NCBI RefSeq assembly: GCF_003719305.1
Contig: NZ_RARC01000006.1
Coordinates: forward strand, 124,001-188,000
DNA from: Mycolicibacterium stellerae
GTDB taxonomy: Bacteria; Actinomycetota; Actinomycetes; Mycobacteriales; Mycobacteriaceae
Length of the DNA: 64,000 nucleotides
Direction of reading: 5' to 3'
The translations under genes were made by a program, and so were the position numbers. Of this stretch, positions 8,120 to 16,568 are shown in pieces (within the stretch, counting starts at the first letter, position 1; every line of letters starts with the position of its first letter). The notes beneath the pieces were generated by a model. That model searched no databases. It was not told where the DNA came from and saw only the letters and a program-made list of their open reading frames with translations.

Positions 8120-8818
8120 TTACTTCACCGCGGCGTTGTTGATGATGTCGATGGCCATCGTCGCAGCCTCGTCGGCGAGGTTGTAGGCACAGACCCAGGT
8201 CTCGACGGTCAGGTTGGACGCCGCCGCCAGTGCATGCTGACACCCCCAACCGTCGGCGTCCTCCTGGGTCGCCAACTGGGTGATCAGACCGTCCCCACTT
8301 GCCACGTCTCCGAACTCCCACAGCGAGCTGGTGTCCTCGGTGTCCACCGCCAACGACGACCCCGCGCACTTCTCCCAGCTCGATTTGGACTTCTCGAAAA
8401 ACCGGCTGGCGTTGCTCGCCTGCGGGTAGATCACCCCGGTCTGCTCGATCCAGTGGTCGTTGTCCTCATCGGGTTCGCGAACCACGATGTCGCGCACCGC
8501 CGTCCATCCGCTGCCCTTGTAGACGGGTTCCTCTGCTCCGAACATCGCGCCCAGACAATCCGGGTCGGACACCTTGTCCGATGAATCCGTCATATCGTCC
8601 ATATCGCTGGTCACCTCGAGCTCGGTGGTCCCCATGATGTCGTTGATCTCGTCGATGGGGAGCAACACCTCGTCAAGGGCCGACTCGTCCAGCCGCGGCA
8701 CATCCGTCGGCACCGTCTTCGCGTCGCGCACCGCGATGCCGGAAACGGTGCTCACACAACCGGATACCGCCATCATGGCGGCCACGGCCATCCCGACGAC
8801 GAGCGCCCGCGCTGTCAT
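8120..8818 (-). CDS. lppR: Lipoprotein LppR-like with PknH-type extracellular sensor domain
   Basis: This is a 232-residue exported lipoprotein. The signal peptide ends in the lipobox V18-S-G-C21. The rest resembles the extracellular sensor domain of the kinase PknH: it starts with [12 protein letters not shown], contains a conserved [14 protein letters not shown] strand, and carries paired cysteines (C173-region KCAG, GCQHALA, WVCAY) that could form disulfides. The ATG at 8816-8818 overlaps the lepA stop (ATGA), so it is translated with lepA. The ligand of such domains is unknown. It corresponds to Rv2403c. Confidence 0.82.
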   Translation of the reverse strand: MTARALVVGMAVAAMMAVSGCVSTVSGIAVRDAKTVPTDVPRLDESALDEVLLPIDEINDIMGTTELEVTSDMDDMTDSSDKVSDPDCLGAMFGAEEPVYKGSGWTAVRDIVVREPDEDNDHWIEQTGVIYPQASNASRFFEKSKSSWEKCAGSSLAVDTEDTSSLWEFGDVASGDGLITQLATQEDADGWGCQHALAAASNLTVETWVCAYNLADEAATMAIDIINNAAVK

Positions 8819-10656
8819 TTCTTCGGCTTGTCGCTCGCGGCGTCGCTCGACAACGCCGCAACGAAGGCCTCCTGCGGAACATCCACGCGCCCGATGGTCT
8901 TCATCCGCTTCTTACCTTCCTTCTGCTTCTCCAGCAGCTTGCGCTTACGCGTGATGTCGCCGCCGTAACACTTCGACAGCACGTCCTTGCGAATCGCGCG
9001 GATGTTCTCGCGGGCAATGATTCTCGAACCGATCGCGGCCTGCACCGGAACCTCGAACTGCTGGCGCGGGATGAGTTCCTTGAGCTTGGTCGTCATCTTG
9101 TTGCCGTACGCGGCCGCGGCGTCCTTGTGCACGATCGCGCTGAACGCGTCGACGGCCTCACCCTGAAGCAGGATGTCGACCTTGACCAGATCGGCTTCCT
9201 GTTCGCCGGCCTCCTCGTAGTCGAGGCTGGCGTACCCGCGGGTGCGCGATTTCAGCGAGTCGAAGAAGTCGAAGATGATTTCGCCCAGCGGCATCGTGTA
9301 GCGCAGCTCGACGCGCTCGGGTGACAGATAGTCCATGCCGCCCAGCTCCCCGCGGCGGGACTGGCAGAGCTCCATGATGGTCCCGATGAATTCACTCGGG
9401 GCGATGATCGTGGTCTTGACCACCGGCTCGAACACCGTGCGCACCTTGCCTTCCGGCCAGTCCGACGGGTTGGTGACGACGAGCTCGCTGCCGTCGTCCT
9501 TCTCTACGCGGTAGACGACGTTGGGCGAGGTGGAAATCAGGTCCAGGTCGAATTCCCGCTCCAGCCGTTCCCGGGTGATCTCCATGTGCAGCAATCCGAG
9601 GAAGCCACACCGGAAGCCGAAGCCCAGCGCCACCGACGTCTCCGGCTCCCAGACCAGCGCTGCGTCGTTCAGCTGAAGTCTGTCGAGGGCGTCGCGCAGG
9701 TCTGGATAGTCGGAGCCGTCGACCGGATACAGCCCGGAGTAGACCATCGGCTTGGGTTCGCGGTAGCCGGTCAGCGCTTCGGTGGCGCCGTGGCGCGCCG
9801 TCGTCACGGTGTCGCCGACCTTTGACTGACGGACGTCCTTCACACCCGTGATGAGATAACCCACCTCGCCGACCCCAAGGCCCACCGACGGCTTGGGATC
9901 GGGCGACACGATGCCGACCTCCAGCAGCTCATGGTGGGCGCCGGTGGACATCATTTTGATCCGCTCGCGCGGCAGGATCTTGCCGTCGACGACGCGGACG
10001 TAGGTCACCACACCGCGATAGATGTCGTAGACGGAGTCGAAGATCATCGCGCGGGTCGGCGCGTCGGCGTCGCCCTGCGGCGAGGGCACCTCGCGCACGA
10101 CGTGGTCGAGGAGATCGGCGACGCCATCGCCCGTCTTGCCGGACACCCGCAGCACGTCGGTTGGCTCGCAGCCGATGATGTGGGCGAGCTCGCCTGCGTA
10201 GCGGTCGGGATCGGCGGCAGGCAGGTCGATTTTGTTCAGCACCGGGATGATGTGCAGGTCGCGGTCCAGCGCCAGGTACAGGTTCGCCAGCGTCTGCGCC
10301 TCGATGCCCTGGGCGGCGTCGACCAGCAGCACAGCGCCTTCGCATGCCTCCAACGCACGCGACACCTCGTAGGTGAAGTCGACGTGGCCGGGCGTGTCGA
10401 TCAAGTGCAACACGTAATCGGTGCCGTCGACTTTCCACGGCAGCCGGACGTTCTGAGCCTTGATGGTGATGCCGCGTTCCCGCTCGATGTCCATCCGGTC
10501 CAGGTACTGCGCGCGCATATCACGGTCCGCGACAACGCCGGTGAGCTGCAGCATCCGGTCGGCCAGCGTGGACTTGCCGTGGTCGATGTGCGCGATGATG
10601 CAGAAGTTCCGAATCTGCGCCGGCGCGGTGAAGGTCTGGTCGGCGAAACTGCTTAT
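8815..10656 (-). CDS. lepA: Elongation factor 4 (LepA), probable AUA start codon
   Basis: This is the ribosome back-translocase GTPase. The G1 motif AHIDHGKST falls at residues 22-30 of the proposed product, followed by switch I RERGIT, DTPGH (about 87-91), NKIDLPAA and the LepA-specific C-terminal domain ending [10 protein letters not shown]. The N-terminus is open to debate. The first ATG in frame (codon 35 here) lies after G1 and would destroy the GTPase. Between G1 and an in-frame TAG at 10693-10695 there is no ATG, GTG or TTG. AGGAG at 10663-10667 sits six bases from ATA (10654-10656), giving 613 residues, close to the usual 600. ATT at 10660-10662 is the other candidate but touches the Shine-Dalgarno. 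It corresponds to Rv2404c. Confidence 0.9.
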   Translation of the reverse strand: MSSFADQTFTAPAQIRNFCIIAHIDHGKSTLADRMLQLTGVVADRDMRAQYLDRMDIERERGITIKAQNVRLPWKVDGTDYVLHLIDTPGHVDFTYEVSRALEACEGAVLLVDAAQGIEAQTLANLYLALDRDLHIIPVLNKIDLPAADPDRYAGELAHIIGCEPTDVLRVSGKTGDGVADLLDHVVREVPSPQGDADAPTRAMIFDSVYDIYRGVVTYVRVVDGKILPRERIKMMSTGAHHELLEVGIVSPDPKPSVGLGVGEVGYLITGVKDVRQSKVGDTVTTARHGATEALTGYREPKPMVYSGLYPVDGSDYPDLRDALDRLQLNDAALVWEPETSVALGFGFRCGFLGLLHMEITRERLEREFDLDLISTSPNVVYRVEKDDGSELVVTNPSDWPEGKVRTVFEPVVKTTIIAPSEFIGTIMELCQSRRGELGGMDYLSPERVELRYTMPLGEIIFDFFDSLKSRTRGYASLDYEEAGEQEADLVKVDILLQGEAVDAFSAIVHKDAAAAYGNKMTTKLKELIPRQQFEVPVQAAIGSRIIARENIRAIRKDVLSKCYGGDITRKRKLLEKQKEGKKRMKTIGRVDVPQEAFVAALSSDAASDKPKK

Positions 10657-10678
10657 GGGAATCTCCTGGTCAGGCTTC

Positions 10679-10698
10679 GTATAGCGGAGGCGCTATAC
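10679..10698. promoter_or_regulatory. Perfect 8-4-8 palindrome in the lepA leader
   Basis: GTATAGCG, four bases, then CGCTATAC. In the lepA transcript this forms an 8-bp hairpin ending 11 bases before the AGGAG of the AUA-start gene. It also contains the in-frame TAG that closes the lepA frame upstream. It could be an operator, a leader hairpin or both. Confidence 0.5.
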
Positions 10699-10756
10699 GC
10701 GTCCAGGGTATCGAGCGACCGGCACGCCGACACAATCGCGCGCATTCCGCTTCACC

Positions 10757-10762
10757 TATGCT
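10757..10762 (+). promoter_or_regulatory. -10 element for a leaderless PemK-like gene
   Basis: TATGCT ends six bases before the ATG at 10769, and no Shine-Dalgarno precedes that ATG. This places the transcription start at or next to the start codon. Confidence 0.45.
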
Positions 10763-10768
10763 CCGAAT

Positions 10769-11359
10769 ATGGCCTCGCAATGGAAGACCTTCCAGCGCTT
10801 AGCGGAGCACCTGGTGTTCAACGAGGGGCCCAGGTTCATCCGTCAGCTGCAGCGGCCCGAGACGCTGCCCCGCAGCATCCAGCAGGGCATCAAGGCGGGT
10901 ATCGACGCCCTCACCGGAGTCGTTGACGAGTCCAGACCCGCCATCACGGCCGGGCGCCCGGTCACCGACAACAGCGTTCCCACCGCGCAGCGGGCCCGCA
11001 GGCTGGTGTACGCGCCCGATCTCGACGGCCGCGCCGATCCCGGGGAAGTGGTGTGGACGTGGGTGGTGTACGAAGACGACCCGTCGCGGGGTAAGGATCG
11101 CCCGGTTCTTGTGGTTGGCCGCGACCGTCGCACCCTGCTCGGCTTGATGCTGTCCAGCCAGGAGCACCACCGCAACGATCGCGAGTGGGTCGGTATCGGT
11201 TCGGGGCCTTGGGATTACGAGGCCCGCCCGAGCTGGGTGCGGTTGGACCGGGTACTCGACGTGCCCGAGGAGGGCATCCGCCGCGAAGGCGCGATCCTCG
11301 AGCGCGAGACGTTCGAGATCGTCGCGACACGGCTGCGCCGCGACTATTCGTGGAGCTGA
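10769..11359 (+). CDS. PemK/MazF-fold domain protein, Rv2405-like
   Basis: This is a 196-residue protein. The N-terminal 85 residues are not recognised (ending about VDESRPAIT). The C-terminal half has the PemK/MazF-like fold signature: VVWTWVVYEDDPSRGKDRPVLVVG, SSQEH, and WVRLDRVLDVPEEGI. In true toxins this fold is an endoribonuclease. No antitoxin gene is adjacent: the neighbours are divergent lepA and a convergent acetyltransferase. A solitary, long-tailed protein conserved in the genus (M. tuberculosis Rv2405) is more likely to have a housekeeping role than to be a classic toxin. The ATG is probably leaderless. Confidence 0.75.
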   Translation: MASQWKTFQRLAEHLVFNEGPRFIRQLQRPETLPRSIQQGIKAGIDALTGVVDESRPAITAGRPVTDNSVPTAQRARRLVYAPDLDGRADPGEVVWTWVVYEDDPSRGKDRPVLVVGRDRRTLLGLMLSSQEHHRNDREWVGIGSGPWDYEARPSWVRLDRVLDVPEEGIRREGAILERETFEIVATRLRRDYSWS

Positions 11360-11362
11360 CAC

Positions 11363-11968
11363 CTACCGCGGCGCCCGCCACATCGGAATCATCGTCGGTC
11401 CATCGGGTACCCGAATCTCACCGATCTGCTCGAATCCAAACCGGGTGTAGTACGGGATCAGCGATTCCTCGCTCGCCTCGAGATACGCCGGGGCCCGCTC
11501 GCCGTCACAGCGATCAAGGCGTGAACGCATCAGCGCCTGGCCGAAGCCGGCGCCCCGCACAGACGGGTCGCTGCCGATGACCATCAGATACCAGTGCGGC
11601 TCCTCGGGGTGAGCCTCCTCCATGAGCTTGCCGAGGGTCTTGGTCTGCTCGGCCCGCGAATGGAAGTGCCATGCCAACGTGGGCATCATCTTCAGCTCTT
11701 CCCATCGCGACGACTTGCGCCGGCCCGGCGGGTCCCACAGCGTGGCCGCGCCGATGACCCCGCCGCGGCCGGCCACCTCCGAACCGCCGCGGGAGAGGAA
11801 ATGGTTTCTGGTCAGCGACGCGAACATCGGGGGCAGCGCCTTCGCCCTTGCGCTGTCGTCGGGCAGCAGGTACTTCATCACCGGGTCGTCATAGAAGGCC
11901 CTGGCCAGCACTTTGGACTGGGAGCGAACGTCTGCCCGCGCGGTGGGGCGAAGTTCGATCTCAGCCAC
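11363..11968 (-). CDS. GNAT family N-acetyltransferase
   Basis: This 201-residue protein begins at GTG 11966-11968 (VAEIELRPTARADVR). The upstream part of the open frame is the shadow of the CBS gene. GNAT features are the alpha1 region SKVLARAFYDDPVMKYLLPD, the strand WYLMVIGSDPSVRGAGFGQALM with the acetyl-CoA pyrophosphate loop (V-R-G-A-G-F-G), and the C-terminal PYYTRFGFEQIGE. The substrate is unknown. The start overlaps the CBS-protein stop by eight bases, indicating a two-gene operon. Confidence 0.8.
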   Translation of the reverse strand: MAEIELRPTARADVRSQSKVLARAFYDDPVMKYLLPDDSARAKALPPMFASLTRNHFLSRGGSEVAGRGGVIGAATLWDPPGRRKSSRWEELKMMPTLAWHFHSRAEQTKTLGKLMEEAHPEEPHWYLMVIGSDPSVRGAGFGQALMRSRLDRCDGERAPAYLEASEESLIPYYTRFGFEQIGEIRVPDGPTMIPMWRAPR

Positions 11969-12389
11969 GGGTGATGTAGTCCTGCAACGCCCGCTGCTCG
12001 GTCTCCAGCTCCTCCATCCGCTGCTTGACGATGTCGCCGATGCTGACGATGCCGACAAGGCGGTCGTTCTCGACGACCGGAACGTGCCGGACGCGCTTGG
12101 TGGTCATCACCGCGGTGAGGTGATCGACCGTGTCGGTCGGCGAACATGTCGCGACCATCGTCGTCATGATCGCCGAGACCGGCAGCCTCAGCAGCTCGAC
12201 GCCGTGTTCGTGCAGTTTGCGCACCACGTCGCGCTCCGAGACGATGCCGGCGACACCGTCGGCCGACACCACGACCATGGCGCCGATGTTGTTGACGGCG
12301 AGCTCGGTGAGCAGCCCGGAGACCGACGTCTCGGGGGTGATCGTCGCCACTGCGGCGCCCTTCGTTCGCAACACGTCCGCGATTCGCAT
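11961..12389 (-). CDS. CBS-domain protein, Rv2406c-like
   Basis: This 142-residue protein consists of two CBS motifs (about residues 8-60 and 72-130) with the typical GIVSERDVV and GIVSIGDIV repeats. A Bateman module like this binds adenine nucleotides or related ligands. The start was set at ATG 12387-12389 because GGAGG lies five bases upstream and the length matches Rv2406c. The frame extends 27 bases further upstream but without support. It is followed by an overlapping acetyltransferase gene. Confidence 0.86.
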   Translation of the reverse strand: MRIADVLRTKGAAVATITPETSVSGLLTELAVNNIGAMVVVSADGVAGIVSERDVVRKLHEHGVELLRLPVSAIMTTMVATCSPTDTVDHLTAVMTTKRVRHVPVVENDRLVGIVSIGDIVKQRMEELETEQRALQDYITRG

Positions 12390-12404
12390 CGTCGCCTCCA
12401 TAGT

Positions 12405-12440
12405 GACCGAGTTCACACCCAGGTTAGGTCGAACTCGGTC
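12405..12440. promoter_or_regulatory. 10-bp inverted repeat between divergent CBS and aldo/keto reductase genes
   Basis: GACCGAGTTC (12405-12414) and GAACTCGGTC (12431-12440) are perfect inverted repeats with a 16-base spacer. The dyad lies 15 bases upstream of the CBS gene start and 86 bases upstream of the divergent reductase. It is a candidate shared operator or leader hairpin. Confidence 0.4.
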
Positions 12441-12526
12441 GACGGGAAAGCATCTTCGTCGGAACAGCCTCGCGGCGGTTTCGGTTGGACGAACGTGAAG
12501 CGACAGTCGACACGAGGAATGAAAGC

Positions 12527-13552
12527 ATGACTAATAAAACTGGTGACGTGCCCGCAGTCGCCCTTGGCGACGAGTTGACGGTCAGTGCAATCGGTTTCGG
12601 AGCGATGGCGTTGACGCCGGTGTACGGCGAGGTCGACGACGCCGAATCGCTTGCGACGCTGCACAGCTGCCTCGACCTCGGCGTGACATTCATCGACACC
12701 GCCAACGTGTACGGAAGCGGGAACAACGAGCGGCTGATCTCCAAGCTGCTCGCCGACCGTCGCGATCAAGTCACCCTGGCCACGAAATTCGGCATCGCGG
12801 GCAACCCGGCCGACCGGGCGGCAGGCAGCCTGATCGCACACGGCGACGCCGCGTATGTCCACAAGTCCATCGACGAGAGCCTGTCGCGGTTGAAGACCGA
12901 CGTGGTCGACCTCTATTACATGCATCGTCGCGACCCTTCGGTGCCCATCGAAGAGACGGTCGGCGCGATGGCCGAGCTGGTGACGAAGGGCAAGGTGCGC
13001 CACCTGGGGTTGTCGGAGGTGACGGCCGACGAGCTGCGCGCTGCGGTCGCAGTGCATCCGATTGCCGCGGTGCAGAGCGAGTGGTCGATTTGGAGCCGTG
13101 ACGTGGAGCGCAATGTCGTGCCGACGGCCGCCGAACTCGGCGTGGGTTTTGTCCCTTATTCACCGCTGGGCCGCGGCTTTCTGACCGGTACCGTCCGGTC
13201 GGCGGCCGATCTCGCATCGACGAACGACTTCCGCAAGACGATGCCGCGGTTCGCCGAAGGGGCCTTGGACGCCAACCTCGCCGTTGTGGACGTCGTGACG
13301 TCGGTCGCGGAGGCGGCGGGCGCGACGGCGGCCCAGGTCGCGTTGGCATGGTTGAGGTATCGCGCCGACGGGTTCGGTGTCGCATCTGTGCCGATCCCGG
13401 GCACCCGGCGGGCCGCCCGCGTTGAAGAGAACCTGGGATCGTTGTCGGTGGTGCTCGATGCGGATCAGATCAATGCGCTGGACGCCGTCGCAGATGCGGT
13501 GTCGGGCAACAGGTTCCGCGATATGAGCTGGGTGTCCGCCGGCCGCGAGTAG
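12527..13552 (+). CDS. Aldo/keto reductase
   Basis: This 341-residue NADPH-dependent oxidoreductase has the AKR TIM-barrel fold. The catalytic segments are FIDTANVYGSGNNE (Asp and Tyr), VTLATKFG (Lys) and DLYYMHRRDP (His). The C-terminal cofactor loop is VPIPGTRRAARVEENLG. It belongs to the broad group acting on aldehydes, ketones or sugars; the substrate cannot be told from the sequence. The ATG at 12527 follows GAGGA at a suitable distance; the frame's upstream extension to 12485 is not needed. Confidence 0.85.
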   Translation: MTNKTGDVPAVALGDELTVSAIGFGAMALTPVYGEVDDAESLATLHSCLDLGVTFIDTANVYGSGNNERLISKLLADRRDQVTLATKFGIAGNPADRAAGSLIAHGDAAYVHKSIDESLSRLKTDVVDLYYMHRRDPSVPIEETVGAMAELVTKGKVRHLGLSEVTADELRAAVAVHPIAAVQSEWSIWSRDVERNVVPTAAELGVGFVPYSPLGRGFLTGTVRSAADLASTNDFRKTMPRFAEGALDANLAVVDVVTSVAEAAGATAAQVALAWLRYRADGFGVASVPIPGTRRAARVEENLGSLSVVLDADQINALDAVADAVSGNRFRDMSWVSAGRE

Positions 13553-13650
13553 CTGCCGAGGGCGTCAGGCCGCTGCCGCTGCAAAAGGAATCGTTACCTG
13601 AAAAAGCCGTTCTGTCACACTTGGATGTCAAGTAACGGTAGGCATGACCC

Positions 13651-14508
13651 ATGATCGAAGTCACCCTGCTCGGCACCGGCAGTCCTGTACCCGACGCGAA
13701 CCGGGCCGGTCCGTCGACCCTCATCCGGGCGGGCGGGCAGACGTTCCTGGTCGACTGCGGACGCGGTGTGCAGCAACGCATGACCGCCGTCGGCGTCGGC
13801 GCCAACAGCCTGACGGCGCTGCTGCTCACCCACCTGCACAGCGATCACATCGCCGACCTCGGCGACCTCATCATCACCCGATGGGTGACCACCTTCGAGC
13901 CCGACCCGCCGCCCCTGCCGATCATCGGGCCGCCAGGCACGGCGGATGTCGTCGACGCCACGTTGAAGGCGTTCGGGCGTGACATCGGCTACCGGATCGC
14001 GCACCACGCCGACATCACCGGTCCGCCGCGCGTCGAGGTGGAGGAGGTGACCGAAGGTGTGGTGTGGGGCAGCGACGGAGTCGGCATACGGGTGGCGCCG
14101 ACCGATCACCGACCGGTCGAACCCACGATCGCATTCCGGGTCGAGTTCGACGGCGCTTCGGTGGTCCTGGCCGGCGACACCGTGCCGTGCGCCAGCCTGG
14201 ACGAATTGGCCTCAGGCGCTGGCGCGCTCGTACACACGGTGATCCGCAAGGACCTGATCATGCAGATGCCTGCGCAGCGCATTCGCGACATCTGCGACTA
14301 CCACTCCTCGGTCGAGGAGGCGGCTGCCACCGCGGAGCGGGCCGGTGTGGGGATCCTTGTCCTCACCCACTACGTCCCCGGCATCGCGCCCGGGCAGGAG
14401 GACGACTGGCGTGCACTGGCGGCGACCGTCTTCGGCAGGCAGATCGAACTCGGAGACGACCTGCTGCGGGTCGAGGTACACCCCGGCGTGTGCCGCAGCG
14501 AGGGTTAA
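13651..14508 (+). CDS. rnz: Ribonuclease Z-like metallo-beta-lactamase protein
   Basis: This 285-residue protein has the MBL fold with the two-zinc motif [11 protein letters not shown] and further ligands in LAGDT and THYVPG. It corresponds to M. tuberculosis Rv2407 and to bacterial RNase Z proteins that trim the 3' ends of tRNA precursors. Arylsulfatase-like and other MBL hydrolase activities cannot be excluded from motifs alone. The ATG at 13651 was preferred over ATG 13644, which is out of frame. Its last ~300 bases are overlapped by an antisense frame with coding character (14212-14742). Confidence 0.8.
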   Translation: MIEVTLLGTGSPVPDANRAGPSTLIRAGGQTFLVDCGRGVQQRMTAVGVGANSLTALLLTHLHSDHIADLGDLIITRWVTTFEPDPPPLPIIGPPGTADVVDATLKAFGRDIGYRIAHHADITGPPRVEVEEVTEGVVWGSDGVGIRVAPTDHRPVEPTIAFRVEFDGASVVLAGDTVPCASLDELASGAGALVHTVIRKDLIMQMPAQRIRDICDYHSSVEEAAATAERAGVGILVLTHYVPGIAPGQEDDWRALAATVFGRQIELGDDLLRVEVHPGVCRSEG

Positions 14509-14742
14509 GCCACCAGGGCGTAGCGCCTCGGCCGCTGGCTCGTAGGTCATGACGGCGAAGTGGTCGGCGTCGACGTCGGTGACGGAAAGCGACGCGATGT
14601 CGGCGGGGACGACCAATCCACCGTTGAGCGGCCGGACGCACCGCATCAGCGCAACGGGCATGGTCAGGTGCCGCCACGATTGCGGCCAGTCATGGCCGGT
14701 GGCCTCGCGGGATGGGAGGTCGAGATCGAACTCCTCGGCCAT
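14212..14742 (-). CDS. Hypothetical protein, fourth gene of the ATP-grasp operon, overlapping rnz antisense
   Basis: This 176-codon frame starts at ATG 14740-14742, five bases after the transglutaminase gene stops. The first ~78 codons (14509-14742) are not covered by any other gene. They have almost entirely G/C third positions and a balanced composition ([19 protein letters not shown], then [19 protein letters not shown]), so they look coding. The rest runs antisense through the 3' end of rnz, in the frame where codon bias is not informative. No family was recognised. Either the true protein is about 78 residues in relatives and has read through here, or a 297-base convergent overlap is real. 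Confidence 0.45.
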   Translation of the reverse strand: MAEEFDLDLPSREATGHDWPQSWRHLTMPVALMRCVRPLNGGLVVPADIASLSVTDVDADHFAVMTYEPAAEALRPGGLTLAAAHAGVYLDPQQVVSEFDLPAEDGRRQCTPVVLLPGRDAGDVVGEDKDPHTGPLRGGSRLLDRGVVVADVANALRRHLHDQVLADHRVYERASA

Positions 14743-14747
14743 GAAGG

Positions 14748-15587
14748 TCAGGCTAGCCGGGAGATCTCCACCACCACGTCGAGGTCGGTCGAACCCTCCC
14801 CCGAATAGACGCCCTTCAACGGTGAGACGTCCGAATAATCGCGGCCCACACCCACACTGATGTACTGCTCATTGATGTCGGTGTCGTTGGTCGGGTCATA
14901 GTTCCACCAGCCGCCCGTCCACGCCTGAATCCACGCGTGGCTCTGACCGTCGATGGTTTCGCCGACCGAGGCCTTATGGTTGGGATGCAGATAGCCCGAT
15001 ACGTACCTGGCCGGGATTCCCATGCCCCGCAATAGAATCAACGTCAGATGAGCGAAGTCCTGGCAGACGCCTTTGCCTTCCCGGTGAGCATCGAGTCCTG
15101 ATGAGTGGACACCGGTGGTGCCCGGCACGTATTCCAGCTCACTGTGCACCCAGTTCGCGGCGGCGGTCACCGCTTCCAGCGGTTCGTGATCCTTGGCGAT
15201 CTTCTGGCCCACCCTGACGATGCGCTTGCTGGTCGGCGTGTAGTGCGTTGGCCCGAGCACTTCGTCGAATTGGTCGAAGACCGCCTCGGAGTTCAGGTCG
15301 TCCCAGGTGACCTTCTCCTCGGGGAGCGCATCGCTGTCGGTTTCCACAACCGACGACGAGGTGACCTCCAGTTCAGTGTGCGGGGCGTGCAGATCGAAGG
15401 ACGTCACCGCTGTGCCCCAATAATCGACATAGCGATACGAACGCGTCGCGGGAACGGTTTCCACACGGTTGAGGATGACGTTCTGCCGAGAGTCCGACCG
15501 CGGCGTCAGGCGTGCCTCGTTGAACGAGGCGGTCACCGGTGACTTGTACGCGTAACCGGTCGAGTGCACCACCCGTAGGCGCCACAT
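14748..15587 (-). CDS. Transglutaminase-like protease-fold protein, Rv2409c-like
   Basis: This 279-residue protein has an N-terminal beta-rich domain (RVVHSTGYAYKSPVTASFNEARL) followed by a transglutaminase/papain-like core. The catalytic Cys lies in GKGVCQDFAHL, the His in SHAWIQAW and the Asp in YDPTNDTDI. Family members sit with alpha-E and ATP-grasp proteins and are thought to act as peptidases or amidases on peptides made by the ATP-grasp partner. The ATG directly abuts the TAG of the upstream alpha-E gene (TAGATG), so the operon is tightly coupled. Confidence 0.85.
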   Translation of the reverse strand: MWRLRVVHSTGYAYKSPVTASFNEARLTPRSDSRQNVILNRVETVPATRSYRYVDYWGTAVTSFDLHAPHTELEVTSSSVVETDSDALPEEKVTWDDLNSEAVFDQFDEVLGPTHYTPTSKRIVRVGQKIAKDHEPLEAVTAAANWVHSELEYVPGTTGVHSSGLDAHREGKGVCQDFAHLTLILLRGMGIPARYVSGYLHPNHKASVGETIDGQSHAWIQAWTGGWWNYDPTNDTDINEQYISVGVGRDYSDVSPLKGVYSGEGSTDLDVVVEISRLA

Positions 15588-16568
15588 CTAGACCTCACCT
15601 TCCTCGATGACAAGCGACCCGTTGCGGCCCGCATCCGTCCACGCCACCCACGGCGCGGAGTGGAAGTACTCCAGCGCCAACGCTTCTCCGACGTCGCTAC
15701 ACGTCTTCTGCAGGCCGGCAAGGCGCTCTTCGAGCGATTCCAACAGCACGCCGGGACGAAGGAACTCCAGCTCGCTGCGGGCCCGGCCCAGCAGTCGCTG
15801 GGCTTCGGCAGTGGCGCCGACCCGGTTCAGCGCGCGGTGGTGCAGTTCGTCGAGGCTGTGCTCGGCCAGCCGAAGCGAATAGAACACCGACCGCGGGAAC
15901 AACCGGTCCAAGAGCATGAACTCGACGACGCGGACCGCGTCGAGCACGCCGCGATACGTGCGCAGATAGGTGTCGTGCGCACCGGCGGAGCGCAGCACCG
16001 TCACCCAGGCGGGCGACGAGGCGCTGTCCCCGACGCGGGAAAGCAGCAGTCGAACCGTCATGTCGACACGTTCGACCGCACGACCGAGCACCATGAACCG
16101 ATAGCCGTCATCACGGGACAGGGTCGAGTCGGCAAGCCCGGCGAACATCGCCGCACGGCCCTCGACGAAGGACAAGAACTCGGCGGGCCCCAGACGCTTG
16201 GCTGCACGCTCACGTTCGGGTAGGGCGTTATACGTCGTGTTGAGGCACTCCCAGATTTCGGTGGACGTGACTTCACGTGCACCTCTTGCGTTCTCGCGCG
16301 CAGCCGATATCGACTCGACGATCGAGCAGCCACCGTTGGTGTCACGGCTGAAAGCGACCAGGTCGGTCAACGACCAGACATCGAGCGCCTGATCTTCCGG
16401 TGGCTCGATGCCCAGCACCCGCAACAGCGTGCGGGACGCCTGGTCGGGGTCGACGCTGGAGTCCTCGAGCAGTTGGTGGACCGTGACATCGAGGATGCGG
16501 GCGGTGTCGTCGGCGCGCTCCACGTAGCGCCCGATCCAATACAGCGATTCAGCGTTGCGGGCGAGCAC
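15588..16568 (-). CDS. Alpha-E domain protein, Rv2410c-like
   Basis: This 326-residue, largely helical protein has the family's characteristic opening MLARNAESLYWIGRYVERADDTARIL and an RLAEHSLDELHHRALN-like segment. Alpha-E proteins have no assigned activity and occur almost only beside circularly permuted ATP-grasp and transglutaminase-like genes, where they are thought to form a peptide-ligation system. The start is GTG 16566-16568, inside the end of the ATP-grasp gene (20-base overlap). Confidence 0.87.
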   Translation of the reverse strand: MLARNAESLYWIGRYVERADDTARILDVTVHQLLEDSSVDPDQASRTLLRVLGIEPPEDQALDVWSLTDLVAFSRDTNGGCSIVESISAARENARGAREVTSTEIWECLNTTYNALPERERAAKRLGPAEFLSFVEGRAAMFAGLADSTLSRDDGYRFMVLGRAVERVDMTVRLLLSRVGDSASSPAWVTVLRSAGAHDTYLRTYRGVLDAVRVVEFMLLDRLFPRSVFYSLRLAEHSLDELHHRALNRVGATAEAQRLLGRARSELEFLRPGVLLESLEERLAGLQKTCSDVGEALALEYFHSAPWVAWTDAGRNGSLVIEEGEV

